The translations under genes were made by a program, and so were the position numbers. From contig CP004371.1 in assembly GCA_000597885.1 (NCBI GenBank), positions 5,596,001-5,660,000 of the forward strand: DNA of 64,000 bases, read 5' to 3'. The stretch comes from Flammeovirgaceae bacterium 311 (GTDB lineage Bacteria; Bacteroidota; Bacteroidia; Cytophagales; Cyclobacteriaceae). A model generated the notes under the pieces. The model saw only the letters and a program-made list of their open reading frames with translations. It searched no databases and was not told the DNA's origin. This document shows positions 1 to 7,808 of this stretch, one piece after another; within the stretch, counting starts at the first letter, position 1; each line of letters opens with the position of its first letter.

Positions 1-893
1 TTGGCTGGAGCGATGGTTTAACAGCCAGCGAGGGTGGTAAGCGGATCTCTGTAAACGCCCTCCCGGTAGACGAAGACTTTGTTGGTACCCTGGGGCTGGA
101 AATTATTGCCGGGGAGCCATATACGCTGGCTGATATCCGGCAGGCCGACCCTGCAAAGTGGGGCGATACCCTTCGCTATACCTATATGCTGAACGAGGCA
201 GCCGTGCTGGCCCTGGGCTGGACCCCACAGGAAGCCATTGGAAAAAAAGTAGCCAAGGGCAGAGAAGGCTTTGTGCGGGCAGTGGTAAAGGATTTTCATT
301 TCAGGCCGCTCCATGAGCCAATTACGCCGCTGGTGATCTTTATGGACAAGCGGCTAACTATTAACCTTTTTGTTAAGATAAACAGCGCTAACACCGCTGA
401 AACCCTAAATAAGCTGGAGCAAACCTGGAAAGCACGCGTAGCCCACCGGCCTTTTGAATACCAGTTCCTGGACGAGAATTATGCAGCACTCTACAAAGCC
501 GAACAAAGCATTGCAGGTGTGTTCACTACCTTTTCTTCTGTGGCTATTCTGCTGGCCTGCTTAGGGTTGTTTGCCCTTACCGCCTATGCCATGGTACGCC
601 GTACCAAAGAAATAGGTATCCGTAAAGTGTTAGGTGCCAGCGTACCAGATATTCTTGCCCTCATTTCTAAAGATTTTATCAAGCTGGTAGGCATTGCTAT
701 TGTTATTGCCATTCCGCTTGCCCTCATTGCTATTAATAAATGGCTTGAGGGCTTCTCTTACAAAATAAGCCTGCAGTGGTGGGTGTTTGGGCTGGCCAGT
801 GCCCTTATCCTCCTCATCGCTATCGTAACCATTTGCCTGCAGGCCCTTAAAACTGCCCTGAAGAACCCTGTTAAAAACCTAAGAACCGAATAA
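1..893 (+). CDS. ABC transporter permease, MacB/FtsX type (5' end outside window)
   Basis: The reading frame is already open at base 3 and runs without a stop to 893, so the gene begins upstream; the ATG at 186 is internal. The first ~60 visible codons are the end of a MacB-type periplasmic domain. From about base 520 come the hydrophobic FtsX segments, including the family hallmark with RRTKEIGIRKVLGAS, then two more membrane segments and a short tail. It is the inner-membrane half of an exporter; the ATPase starts 3 bases downstream and a TolC-like protein follows, so the three probably form one macrolide/peptide/lipid export system. The substrate cannot be read from sequence. Confidence 0.9.
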   Translation, partial: GWSDGLTASEGGKRISVNALPVDEDFVGTLGLEIIAGEPYTLADIRQADPAKWGDTLRYTYMLNEAAVLALGWTPQEAIGKKVAKGREGFVRAVVKDFHFRPLHEPITPLVIFMDKRLTINLFVKINSANTAETLNKLEQTWKARVAHRPFEYQFLDENYAALYKAEQSIAGVFTTFSSVAILLACLGLFALTAYAMVRRTKEIGIRKVLGASVPDILALISKDFIKLVGIAIVIAIPLALIAINKWLEGFSYKISLQWWVFGLASALILLIAIVTICLQALKTALKNPVKNLRTE

Positions 894-896
894 CCC

Positions 897-1577
897 ATGA
901 TCAAGCTACAGAACATTTACAAATGGTACCAGAGTGGCATCAACAGAACTTTTGTTTTAAAAGACATCAACCTGAATATTGAAGAAGGGGCTTTTGTTTC
1001 CCTGATGGGACCATCCGGCTCTGGTAAATCTACCCTGCTTAACATCATTGGCATGCTGGATGAGCCTTCCGAAGGCGAATACTACTTCCTGGATCAGTCT
1101 GTTTTTGCCATGAAGGAAAGGCAGCGCAAGGAGCTGTACAAGCAGTACATCGGTTTTGTATTCCAGTCGTACCACCTGATTGATGAGCTTACAGTATACG
1201 AGAACATTGAGGCGCCACTGTTGTACCAGGGCGTGAAATCATCTGAAAGAAGATCAATGGTGGCCGATATGCTGGACCGCTTCAGCATTGTGGGCAAAAA
1301 AGACCTGTTCCCCAACCAGCTATCTGGCGGGCAGCAGCAGCTGGTAGGCATTGTGCGTGCACTGATTGCCAAGCCCAAGCTGATCCTGGCCGACGAACCT
1401 ACAGGCAACCTCAATTCCGCCCAGGGCGACGAGATCATGCAGCTGTTTCAGCAGCTGAATAAGGAGGATGGCGTCACCATTCTACAGGCCACCCATTCAG
1501 AGAAAAATGCAGCATACGGCCATCGTACCATTCACCTGCTCGACGGCCAGATCCAGCATCAACCCATAGCGCTATGA
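897..1577 (+). CDS. ABC transporter ATP-binding protein, MacB/LolD type
   Basis: This 226-residue ATPase powers the preceding permease. It has a Walker A at residues 38-46 (GPSGSGKST), a Q-loop near 90, the ABC signature from residue 142, Walker B at 162-168 (LILADEP) and the H-loop His200. The signature reads LSGGQQQLVGIVRAL, where most LolD/MacB proteins have [15 protein letters not shown], so the usual Arg is Leu; nucleotide-binding residues remain intact. It starts 3 bases after the permease stop and overlaps the next gene by four bases (ATGA), which indicates translational coupling in one operon. Confidence 0.93.
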   Translation: MIKLQNIYKWYQSGINRTFVLKDINLNIEEGAFVSLMGPSGSGKSTLLNIIGMLDEPSEGEYYFLDQSVFAMKERQRKELYKQYIGFVFQSYHLIDELTVYENIEAPLLYQGVKSSERRSMVADMLDRFSIVGKKDLFPNQLSGGQQQLVGIVRALIAKPKLILADEPTGNLNSAQGDEIMQLFQQLNKEDGVTILQATHSEKNAAYGHRTIHLLDGQIQHQPIAL

Positions 1578-2902
1578 ACCGCATCCTGAACCTAATACTG
1601 CTCCTGCTTTCTACTCATGGCGTGTTGTTTGCACAATCAGAGGCAAACATGCTATCGCTGCAGGAGGCAATTGCAACAGGCCTCCGGAATAACATCGAGA
1701 TCAGGCGGAGCAGCGTAAGAACAGAGGCAGCGAGGGTAACTTATTCGCAGGCAAAAGCAAATCAGCTGCCCGAAATAGGGGCTACCATCAACCATGGCCT
1801 AAACCAGGGTCGAAGTATCGACCCATTTACCAATTCTTATGTAAACCAGGAGATTACGTATGCCACCTACAGCGCTGGGGCAAGCCTGGTGCTGTTTAGC
1901 GGACTGGTGCAGCGCAACACCATCAGGCAGACAGATTACGCCTACAGTGCCTCCGAACTGGAGCTGCAGCAGGCCAGGGATAACCTTACCCTTAACATTA
2001 TTCTGGCTTACCTGCAGGTGCTCAGCAATGAAGATCTGGTGGAGGTAGCCATTAAACAGGTAGCAGTTACCCAGCAGCAGCTGGAAAGGCTGCTGGTGCT
2101 CCACGAAAAAGGGGCCGTTAATCCGCCCGAGATTGCGGAGATGACAGGGCAGCTAAAGCTCGAAGAGCTGTCGCTGGCCAACAGCAGAAACACCCTGCAA
2201 AGTGCCAGGCTTGCGCTGGCACAGCTCATGAATGTACCTTACGAAGGTGCCCTGGAACTGGAAAGGGTACCCCTGGAGGAGCTGGTGATGGAGGATGTAA
2301 CCACCAGCCCGCAGGAAACTTATGCACGGGCCATTGACGAGCTGGCGCTGGTGAAAGCAGCCAATTTGAGAACGCAAAGTGCCGTAGCCGGGATAAAGGC
2401 CAGCCGTGGTCTTTTTTATCCCACCCTGCTCCTTAACAGCAACCTTAACAGTAACTATTCCAGTGCAGCCACTATTAATGGAGAAACAATCTATTACGAT
2501 GATCAGCTGCGGAACAACATCTTTTCAAACATTGGCATTACGCTGCGTGTACCCATCCTTAGCGGATTAAACAGCCACTACAGGTTAAAGCTGGCAAAGC
2601 TGGACCTGCAGGAAACAGACCTGGCTGAGGAAAACACCAGGGTACAGCTGCGGCTGGATATTGAGCAGGCTCACCTGAACATGAGCAATGCCCGCGAGCG
2701 CTACCAGATTCTGCAGGAGCAGGTAGCAGCCTTTCAGGAAGCCTTCAGGGCAGCAGAGATCAGGTTCAACTCCGGAGTAGGCACGCCGGTAGATTACCTC
2801 ATTGCCAAAAACAACCTCGACAGAACCGGCATCAGCCTGGTAACAGCCAAATACGACTACCTCCTGCGCATGAGGATCCTGGAGTTTTATAGAGGGAGGT
2901 AA
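1574..2902 (+). CDS. TolC-family outer membrane efflux protein
   Basis: This 442-residue protein has an N-terminal signal peptide ending near the Ala-Gln at residue 21, then two repeats of the outer membrane efflux protein fold: long amphipathic helices rich in Leu, Ala, Gln and Glu. Ordinary features of the family include the LSLQEAIATGLRNN start of repeat one and the later GVGTPVDYLIAKNNL before the final helix. It should form the outer-membrane exit duct for the ABC pair just upstream. It overlaps the ATPase by 4 bases. No adaptor (HlyD type) gene lies between, so it either precedes the window or is shared with another system. Confidence 0.92.
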   Translation: MNRILNLILLLLSTHGVLFAQSEANMLSLQEAIATGLRNNIEIRRSSVRTEAARVTYSQAKANQLPEIGATINHGLNQGRSIDPFTNSYVNQEITYATYSAGASLVLFSGLVQRNTIRQTDYAYSASELELQQARDNLTLNIILAYLQVLSNEDLVEVAIKQVAVTQQQLERLLVLHEKGAVNPPEIAEMTGQLKLEELSLANSRNTLQSARLALAQLMNVPYEGALELERVPLEELVMEDVTTSPQETYARAIDELALVKAANLRTQSAVAGIKASRGLFYPTLLLNSNLNSNYSSAATINGETIYYDDQLRNNIFSNIGITLRVPILSGLNSHYRLKLAKLDLQETDLAEENTRVQLRLDIEQAHLNMSNARERYQILQEQVAAFQEAFRAAEIRFNSGVGTPVDYLIAKNNLDRTGISLVTAKYDYLLRMRILEFYRGR

Positions 2903-2943
2903 AAGATATTCTAATACATAACCCCGCTTTTTATGCTGTGGCT

Positions 2944-2975
2944 ACACCTGTTAAGTTTTTAAACCTGACAGGTGT
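2944..2975. repeat. Imperfect palindrome (REP-like) in the convergent gap
   Basis: The arms ACACCTGT (2944-2951) and ACAGGTGT (2968-2975) are perfect inverted copies around an A/T-rich centre that itself holds TTAAG/TTTAA. It lies between two convergent transcription units, so it may act as a terminator for either, or be a copy of a dispersed palindromic repeat. Similar AACCTGACAGGTT-type palindromes are, as I remember, common between bacteroidete genes; this was not checked. Confidence 0.5.
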
Positions 2976-2988
2976 AAAGCCTCCGGGA

Positions 2989-3096
2989 TCAGAACCCCCT
3001 GAAGCCAAAGAGGATGGCGGCCAATACCAGCAGGATGCCAACGATATCGCCTACACGGCGAATAATCTTGTAGAGGAGTTTGTTTTGTTTCGCCAT
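2989..3096 (-). CDS. 35-residue single-pass membrane protein
   Basis: A short open frame reads MAKQNKLLYKIIRRVGDIVG and then a strongly hydrophobic ILLVLAAILFGF segment, ending in RGF and a TGA stop. The charge pattern (five Lys/Arg before the hydrophobic stretch) fits an N-in, single-helix inner membrane peptide. The ATG lies only 11 bases after the stop of the flavocytochrome on the same strand, so it is probably its co-transcribed partner. The frame on the opposite strand (2938-3135) is low-complexity and less convincing. No family is recognised; it could be a small subunit or regulator of the reductase. Confidence 0.62.
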   Translation of the reverse strand: MAKQNKLLYKIIRRVGDIVGILLVLAAILFGFRGF

Positions 3097-3107
3097 AGCT
3101 GCTGGTT

Positions 3108-4418
3108 TTACACAATTTCAAATCTTTCGGAATAAATTCTGTGCCAGTCTACCCCCAGGTTGCGCAGCGATTCTTCGCCTATGTCCATCATGGGCATAGG
3201 GCCGCAGAGAAAATACATCCATTCATTGGGTTTATCGGGCAGGTATTTTTTCAGCATATCCTGATCAACAAAGCCTTCTTCACCCTTCCAGTCTTTGGGA
3301 GTCTTTTCTAAAACATGGATCACCGTCAGGTTTATCTGTCCGCATAACTCATCCAACTCTTCCCGAAAGGTAATGTCATCCCAATCTTTGTTGGCATAGA
3401 TTAAGATGGCTTTTCTGGGGTCTTTATCATCGCGCATAGTTCTTAGCATGCTCATACAGGGGGTAACGCCTATGCCTCCCATCAGTAAAAAAAGGTGACT
3501 GTCTTCCTCGGGGGTAAAGGAACCAAAAGGGCCCTCCAGAAAGGCTTTCCGTCCTTTTTTGATCTTCTTCCAACTGCCGGTAAAATCGCCCATTGCCTTT
3601 GCCGTGAAGGTGATGGTATTATCCCGGGCGCTGGAGGCAAAGGAGAACGGATGTTGCTGCAGGGTAAAAGGAGTGTCGCAGATAGAGATCCAGGCAAATT
3701 GGCCGGGAATATACTCCAGTTTTTTGTGGCCGTTGGGGGCCAGTGTAAGGGAGTGGCAATCACCAATCTCCTCTTTTACCTCTACCACCTTATAGGGATA
3801 TTTTTTATTGAGCCAGGGCCTTACAATCCGGGTATGGATGGTGAGGTAGGCAAACAGGGCCATAAAAGCCGCCAGCGCAATTTTTTTCCAGAGCGGATCC
3901 AGGTAATGCCCCACCTGAATGGAATGCACCACCCCTACAAAAATGATGGACAGTGCGAGAAAACCGTGTAGCAGCCGCCATTTTTCATAATTCAGTTTGA
4001 AAGAGGTGCGCCAGATGCTGGTAGCAATAATGGCAATCACCCCCAGACTCACATAGTTCAGCGCGATAGCCCTCATCAGGTTTACCCTGGGGTCGAAATA
4101 TGCCAAGTAAGCCTGATTTTTCAGAATAAGCGTAAAGGGGTGGGCCAGCAGGAAAAGAAAGGCAATGATACCAAGTTCGCGATGGTACTGAATGATGTTA
4201 TCCATGCCGTAGGTTGGTGCAACCCAATTGAAACGGCCCGAAAAAAGAAACTGCAGCCCAAACAATGACAGGGCGATAAATCCCATGGCCACCCCAAATT
4301 CAATCCAGAATGACCGGTACAGCGGAATTTCACCAATCAGCGCTAAGCCTAACGGTACAAGTGCTATCAGTATGAATATTGATAGCCAGAAGAATCCGCG
4401 GCGGTAGGTGTATCTCAT
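3108..4418 (-). CDS. Ferric reductase-like flavocytochrome (FRE/NOX superfamily)
   Basis: The protein has 436 residues. The N-terminal half carries about six membrane segments and two histidine pairs with matching 13-14 residue spacing, His79/His93 and His151/His165, as expected for two b-type hemes in the ferric reductase domain. The C-terminal half is a ferredoxin-NADP reductase-like module with an FAD motif HPFSF at 256-260, a GDFTG loop, the NAD(P)H motif GGIGVTP at 314-320 and a late CGP motif. It should pass electrons from NAD(P)H across the membrane to iron, oxygen or another acceptor. A tiny membrane protein follows on the same strand. Confidence 0.88.
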   Translation of the reverse strand: MRYTYRRGFFWLSIFILIALVPLGLALIGEIPLYRSFWIEFGVAMGFIALSLFGLQFLFSGRFNWVAPTYGMDNIIQYHRELGIIAFLFLLAHPFTLILKNQAYLAYFDPRVNLMRAIALNYVSLGVIAIIATSIWRTSFKLNYEKWRLLHGFLALSIIFVGVVHSIQVGHYLDPLWKKIALAAFMALFAYLTIHTRIVRPWLNKKYPYKVVEVKEEIGDCHSLTLAPNGHKKLEYIPGQFAWISICDTPFTLQQHPFSFASSARDNTITFTAKAMGDFTGSWKKIKKGRKAFLEGPFGSFTPEEDSHLFLLMGGIGVTPCMSMLRTMRDDKDPRKAILIYANKDWDDITFREELDELCGQINLTVIHVLEKTPKDWKGEEGFVDQDMLKKYLPDKPNEWMYFLCGPMPMMDIGEESLRNLGVDWHRIYSERFEIV

Positions 4419-4773
4419 ACTCTTACTTTGGGGCTTTACAGCTCTGTAGCCTTTGCAGTTTGCAGAACAGCTATTTTTCTATTGTATTGAGTAACCTCAA
4501 TCAAACTTAAAGGTTTGGCAATACAAACTTCTCTGATTACTGAACCGGCTGCAAAAAAAAACAGCTATAGTTCGCTACCCGCCTGCAGTGGTAAAAAAGA
4601 AAAAGCTATAGTGGTAAAATTCACTTCCCATAAGAGAGTAAAAGTATAACTTTATTACCGGCACAGACGCTATAGATGGAATATGTGTTAGAATTGTTAA
4701 CCCTTTGTCTTTTCAGCGTGTTCAGCAAAGAGTGGGGCTTACCTACATATGTTAATTCAGCAAATATTATTAA
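4419..4773. promoter_or_regulatory. Divergent promoter region, flavocytochrome / hydrolase
   Basis: This 355-base divergent gap holds no gene I can support. On the minus strand, bases 4502-4509 read TAAGTTTG, a match to the bacteroidete -7 box TAnnTTTG, about 85 bases before the flavocytochrome start; a well-spaced -33 TTG is not clear. On the plus side the sequence AGCTATAG occurs twice (near 4562 and 4601) and CGCTATAG once just before the hydrolase, a loose direct repeat of unknown meaning. Confidence 0.4.
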
Positions 4774-5454
4774 ATGCGGTTATTGTTCATTCCCGGATTC
4801 GGAGAAGATCCATCCATCTTTGAAAAGATACAGAACCACATACCAGGTGAAAAAGTCTTTTTGGATTATTGGGTATTGCTGGGCGACAGGCCGAGGCCGG
4901 AGCTGAATGCCCTGCAGTATGCAAAAGAATTAGTGGAGCAGTTTGGCATCACAAAGCAAGACGTGGTGATAGGCCACTCAACAGGAGGCTGGATTGCCTA
5001 TCATATCAAGCATCTGGTTAATTGCCCGGTTGTGCAAATCGCTTCCTGGTCGGACAGCAGTAAAGTGGTAAGTCCGGTAAAGAACCGGCGTCTAATCTAC
5101 TGGTTTGTGAAGAGAGGACTTTACTTTAACTCCCTGGTGCGGCGCTACATAATTCGAAATAAATACAGGAATAAACCATCTGAAGCAGTTTTCGATCAGG
5201 TGTTCAGGAGGCTTGCCAGGGAAGATAAATACAAGGTGATCAATCAGATGAGGCTTATTTTTAACCCTGTACAGCAGCCAATATCGGTTCAGCCGGATTT
5301 AAGGATACATGCCAGGCCGGATTCTATCATACGCTATCCTGATCAGCCCGCTGTTGATGTTCCCGGCGATCATTTCAGCTTGTACACCTATCCCAGGGAG
5401 GTGTATGAGCCGATCAACAGGTTCATAAAGCAATTGCAGGAAGTTTCTTCTTAG
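4774..5454 (+). CDS. Alpha/beta-hydrolase fold protein
   Basis: The 226-residue protein shows the start of an alpha/beta-hydrolase (MRLLFIPGFGEDPSIF, with the oxyanion-type PGFG turn), the nucleophile elbow GHSTGG with Ser69, and a likely catalytic His in GDHFSLY near residue 199; the acidic member is not obvious. It lacks a signal peptide, so it is cytoplasmic. It is closest in style to small serine hydrolases/acyl esterases; no substrate can be inferred. It stands alone, ending at a bidirectional terminator shared with the ferritin-like pair. The ATG at 4774 starts directly at the first beta strand; the upstream frame from 4676 is a different phase. Confidence 0.75.
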   Translation: MRLLFIPGFGEDPSIFEKIQNHIPGEKVFLDYWVLLGDRPRPELNALQYAKELVEQFGITKQDVVIGHSTGGWIAYHIKHLVNCPVVQIASWSDSSKVVSPVKNRRLIYWFVKRGLYFNSLVRRYIIRNKYRNKPSEAVFDQVFRRLAREDKYKVINQMRLIFNPVQQPISVQPDLRIHARPDSIIRYPDQPAVDVPGDHFSLYTYPREVYEPINRFIKQLQEVSS

Positions 5455-5470
5455 CTTCAGATATAAAAAT

Positions 5471-5504
5471 AAAAGCAGCCATGGATACGATCATGGCTGC
5501 TTTT
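5471..5504. terminator. Bidirectional intrinsic terminator
   Basis: Perfect 13-bp stem: arms AAAAGCAGCCATG (5471-5483) and CATGGCTGCTTTT (5492-5504) around an 8-base loop, with A-run on the left and T-run on the right. It can stop both the hydrolase transcript (+) and the ferritin-like operon (-). Confidence 0.85.
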
Positions 5505-5562
5505 AATCTATCCTGCAGCCTAAACCAGCTGCAGGAGTGTTCATTTAACCTGTGGCTAACGC

Positions 5563-6387
5563 TTAGCCTACAATAAACGGAGCAACAATGGTCAATACTT
5601 CATCCATGGTAAGCGGCTCGTCCCATGCTTCTTCAACAGCCAAAGCTGGTACCGGGGTTACTGTTGTAACGTCCAGATCCAGGTGGACTTTGTTTTGCTC
5701 ACCGGCATAGATTCCGGCAGTAGCAGCACCAAATCCGCTGATACCATCATAATCTTCCATGGTGATCCAGCCTTTCATGTCGCGCATGGTACGTACCTGG
5801 GCAGCATGACGCGCTTCTACGGAATGGATACGAAGTGCAGCAGTAAGCAGGTCATTGTTATCAATCAGATTGCCTGCCTGTCCTTTGTAAGCCCGCACAC
5901 CGGTATCTTCAAAACCTTGGGAGAGGGCAAGGAAAGCCTGGTAATTCTCAGGACCGGTGATAAAAGGATCCGGGAAGATTCCACCTGCTGTAAAGTCGAA
6001 CATCGGTTCTGCTACCGGGGTTTCACCCAAAGATTCTATTACAGCCTGCAGTAATTCTACGTGTGCCCGCTCATGATCTCTGATCTTCATAAAGATGGGA
6101 CGATCTGCATTGGGTATCACCAGTCTTTCAATGGCTGTTTGGTAAAAACGATACTCCAGGTGCTCCAGGGTAAGGGCAAAGTTCAAAATATCGTGTGCCT
6201 GGGTGCCACGGGCAAAGGCCATTCTTGGCATTGCCGTTAATACCCCCAAAGGCAGGGCCGTAATGGCAGCAGTTTTGGCAAACTTGCCCATTTTACGGAA
6301 TGCTTCTTTGCGTGAAACAAAAGTGTCTTTTTCTTCAGCCGTCTGTTTCTCTGTTCCAAACGACTCAAATAATTTTATAAAGCTCAT
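5563..6387 (-). CDS. Ferritin-like domain protein (desiccation-related family style)
   Basis: The 274-residue protein has an N-terminal cytoplasm-like leader, then a hydrophobic stretch with a Tat/Sec-like AFARG cleavage region near residue 60, followed by a four-helix ferritin-like bundle. Candidate metal or helix-core motifs are LEHLEYRFY, DHERAHVELL, GFEDTGVRAYKG and HSVEARHAAQVR, which carry the repeated Glu/His pattern of ferritin_2-type proteins. It is the second gene of a two-gene operon, 19 bases after its paralogue. Family members are often linked to stress or biofilm functions, but no enzymatic role is established here. Confidence 0.8.
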   Translation of the reverse strand: MSFIKLFESFGTEKQTAEEKDTFVSRKEAFRKMGKFAKTAAITALPLGVLTAMPRMAFARGTQAHDILNFALTLEHLEYRFYQTAIERLVIPNADRPIFMKIRDHERAHVELLQAVIESLGETPVAEPMFDFTAGGIFPDPFITGPENYQAFLALSQGFEDTGVRAYKGQAGNLIDNNDLLTAALRIHSVEARHAAQVRTMRDMKGWITMEDYDGISGFGAATAGIYAGEQNKVHLDLDVTTVTPVPALAVEEAWDEPLTMDEVLTIVAPFIVG

Positions 6388-6406
6388 GTTTAAATTCTCC
6401 TTTTGA

Positions 6407-7396
6407 TTAAGCGGTTGGTAGATTTTCTGCGTTGATCTCGGTAACGATGAACGGACCTGCTCCGGCCAGTACTTCGGCAGGGGTTAAGATAATATCAAGC
6501 CCCTGTGCATCTACCGTGTCTACAAAAGCAGTTGAACGCGGATCGATCAGGTTGCTGATGACCGCAGCATGGCGTGCTTCTACCGATACAATTTTTCCGG
6601 CAACCAGCAGGTAATTTACATTTTCTAAAAGAGCACCTGCACCGTTATAGGCTCCTACGCCAGTATTTTCCAGTACTTTAGCGGTTCCCAGCACGCTGCT
6701 GCGGCTGTTGAAATCTACAGAGCTAAAGTCTACCATCAGGCCGGGAATGGCTGCAGTACCGAGGGCCGCTTTGAAGAAGTCACGGTGAGCTACCTCGTGG
6801 TAATAGATATCTTCCAGCACACGCTTCTCATTATCAGTAGCGCCGCTGTAAAAGTTGTTCTCTACCACCATGGTATAGAAGGCTGCCTCGAGCTGCTCCA
6901 GGGCATAGGCATAATTTAATACACCAATATCACCACTGCCCAGGTCTACCGCCATCACAGCATTAGTGCTGCTTATCACAGGAGTAGCAGCAGAAATCAT
7001 GCTTCCCTGAAAAGCTATTACACGATAATAATAGATTGCTCCCGCAGTTGGCAGAGCAGAGGCCAGATCAGTAAACATAGTAGTATTAGCTGGCAGGTCA
7101 TTGCCAACCTTAGAGAAAGATCCTGTAGGACTGGTGCTGCGTTCTACACGATAACCGCTTTCACCAGATGAGTTGTCTTTCCAGCTTAGCACAATGTCTC
7201 CATTTGCTTTTGTCTCTGCTGTCAGCTCGCTGGCTGGCTGCAGGTTGGAATTTCCCATTACATCGTCGTCGCTGCAACCTGATAGTAATAAGCCAGTCGT
7301 GATAATACCAACCCCTGAATAAATCAAAAATTTTCGCCGATCGGTACTGGCTGTAAATGCACCAGGCGAAGTGGAGGTAGTAAGTGATTTGGACAT
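6407..7396 (-). CDS. Ferritin-like lipoprotein with fibronectin III domain
   Basis: The 329-residue protein starts with TDRRKFLIYSGVGI, a twin-arginine-like leader, running into a lipobox-like LLLSGCSDDD with Cys near residue 41, so it is probably an exported lipoprotein. Residues ~55-145 form a fibronectin type III domain (LSWKDNSSGESGYRVERS), and the rest is a ferritin-like bundle with YALEQLEAAFY, YHEVAHRDFF, NTGVGAYNGAG and VSVEARHAAVIS. It precedes the second ferritin-like gene by 19 bases. The bundle motifs align one for one with that gene, so the pair are paralogues, one surface-anchored with an added FN3 domain. Confidence 0.82.
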   Translation of the reverse strand: MSKSLTTSTSPGAFTASTDRRKFLIYSGVGIITTGLLLSGCSDDDVMGNSNLQPASELTAETKANGDIVLSWKDNSSGESGYRVERSTSPTGSFSKVGNDLPANTTMFTDLASALPTAGAIYYYRVIAFQGSMISAATPVISSTNAVMAVDLGSGDIGVLNYAYALEQLEAAFYTMVVENNFYSGATDNEKRVLEDIYYHEVAHRDFFKAALGTAAIPGLMVDFSSVDFNSRSSVLGTAKVLENTGVGAYNGAGALLENVNYLLVAGKIVSVEARHAAVISNLIDPRSTAFVDTVDAQGLDIILTPAEVLAGAGPFIVTEINAENLPTA

Positions 7397-7808
7397 ACTT
7401 TAATTGTTTATTAGTAAAAAATATGATTAACCTCATCCTGAAAAAAACTAATAAAAGGTTCAAATCACGTACCACTCCGGCTGAGTGGGTATGGTAAAAG
7501 TTGAATCGTTTATTTAGTTAGTAAGAGTATCTACGTAATGAATGTTTAGATTGGATTTCAACATTTTAGAAAAAAAAGGTAGATATTTTTTAAATTATTT
7601 ATTTGTTTAAGAGATAGTTTAAAATATCATAATAATCCTCCACAAATCATCATAAAATATCTCCTGTTGTCAATTCCTGTGGCTGTTAAAAAGTTGTATC
7701 TAAAAGAAGTATAGTTTGGTAACTATTAATTTTGAATTAACCATAAAACCTTTTCAGCCTGCTTCTGCTTTCTTTTACATCTATTCACTTCTGCTATCAC
7801 CTTTTGCT
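7397..7808. other. Divergent AT-rich intergenic region
   Basis: This region lies between the ferritin-like pair and the large secreted protein. It is much more AT-rich than its surroundings, especially 7560-7720. A TATAGTTTG sequence at 7710-7718 resembles a -7 box with one extra spacer base and would precede the secreted protein's ATG (7809) by about 90 bases. No gene, RNA or clear operator was recognised. Confidence 0.35.

Noticed and set aside
2938-3135. 65-codon frame on the plus strand
   Set aside because: It runs antisense to the end of the flavocytochrome and to a far more protein-like 35-residue membrane frame.
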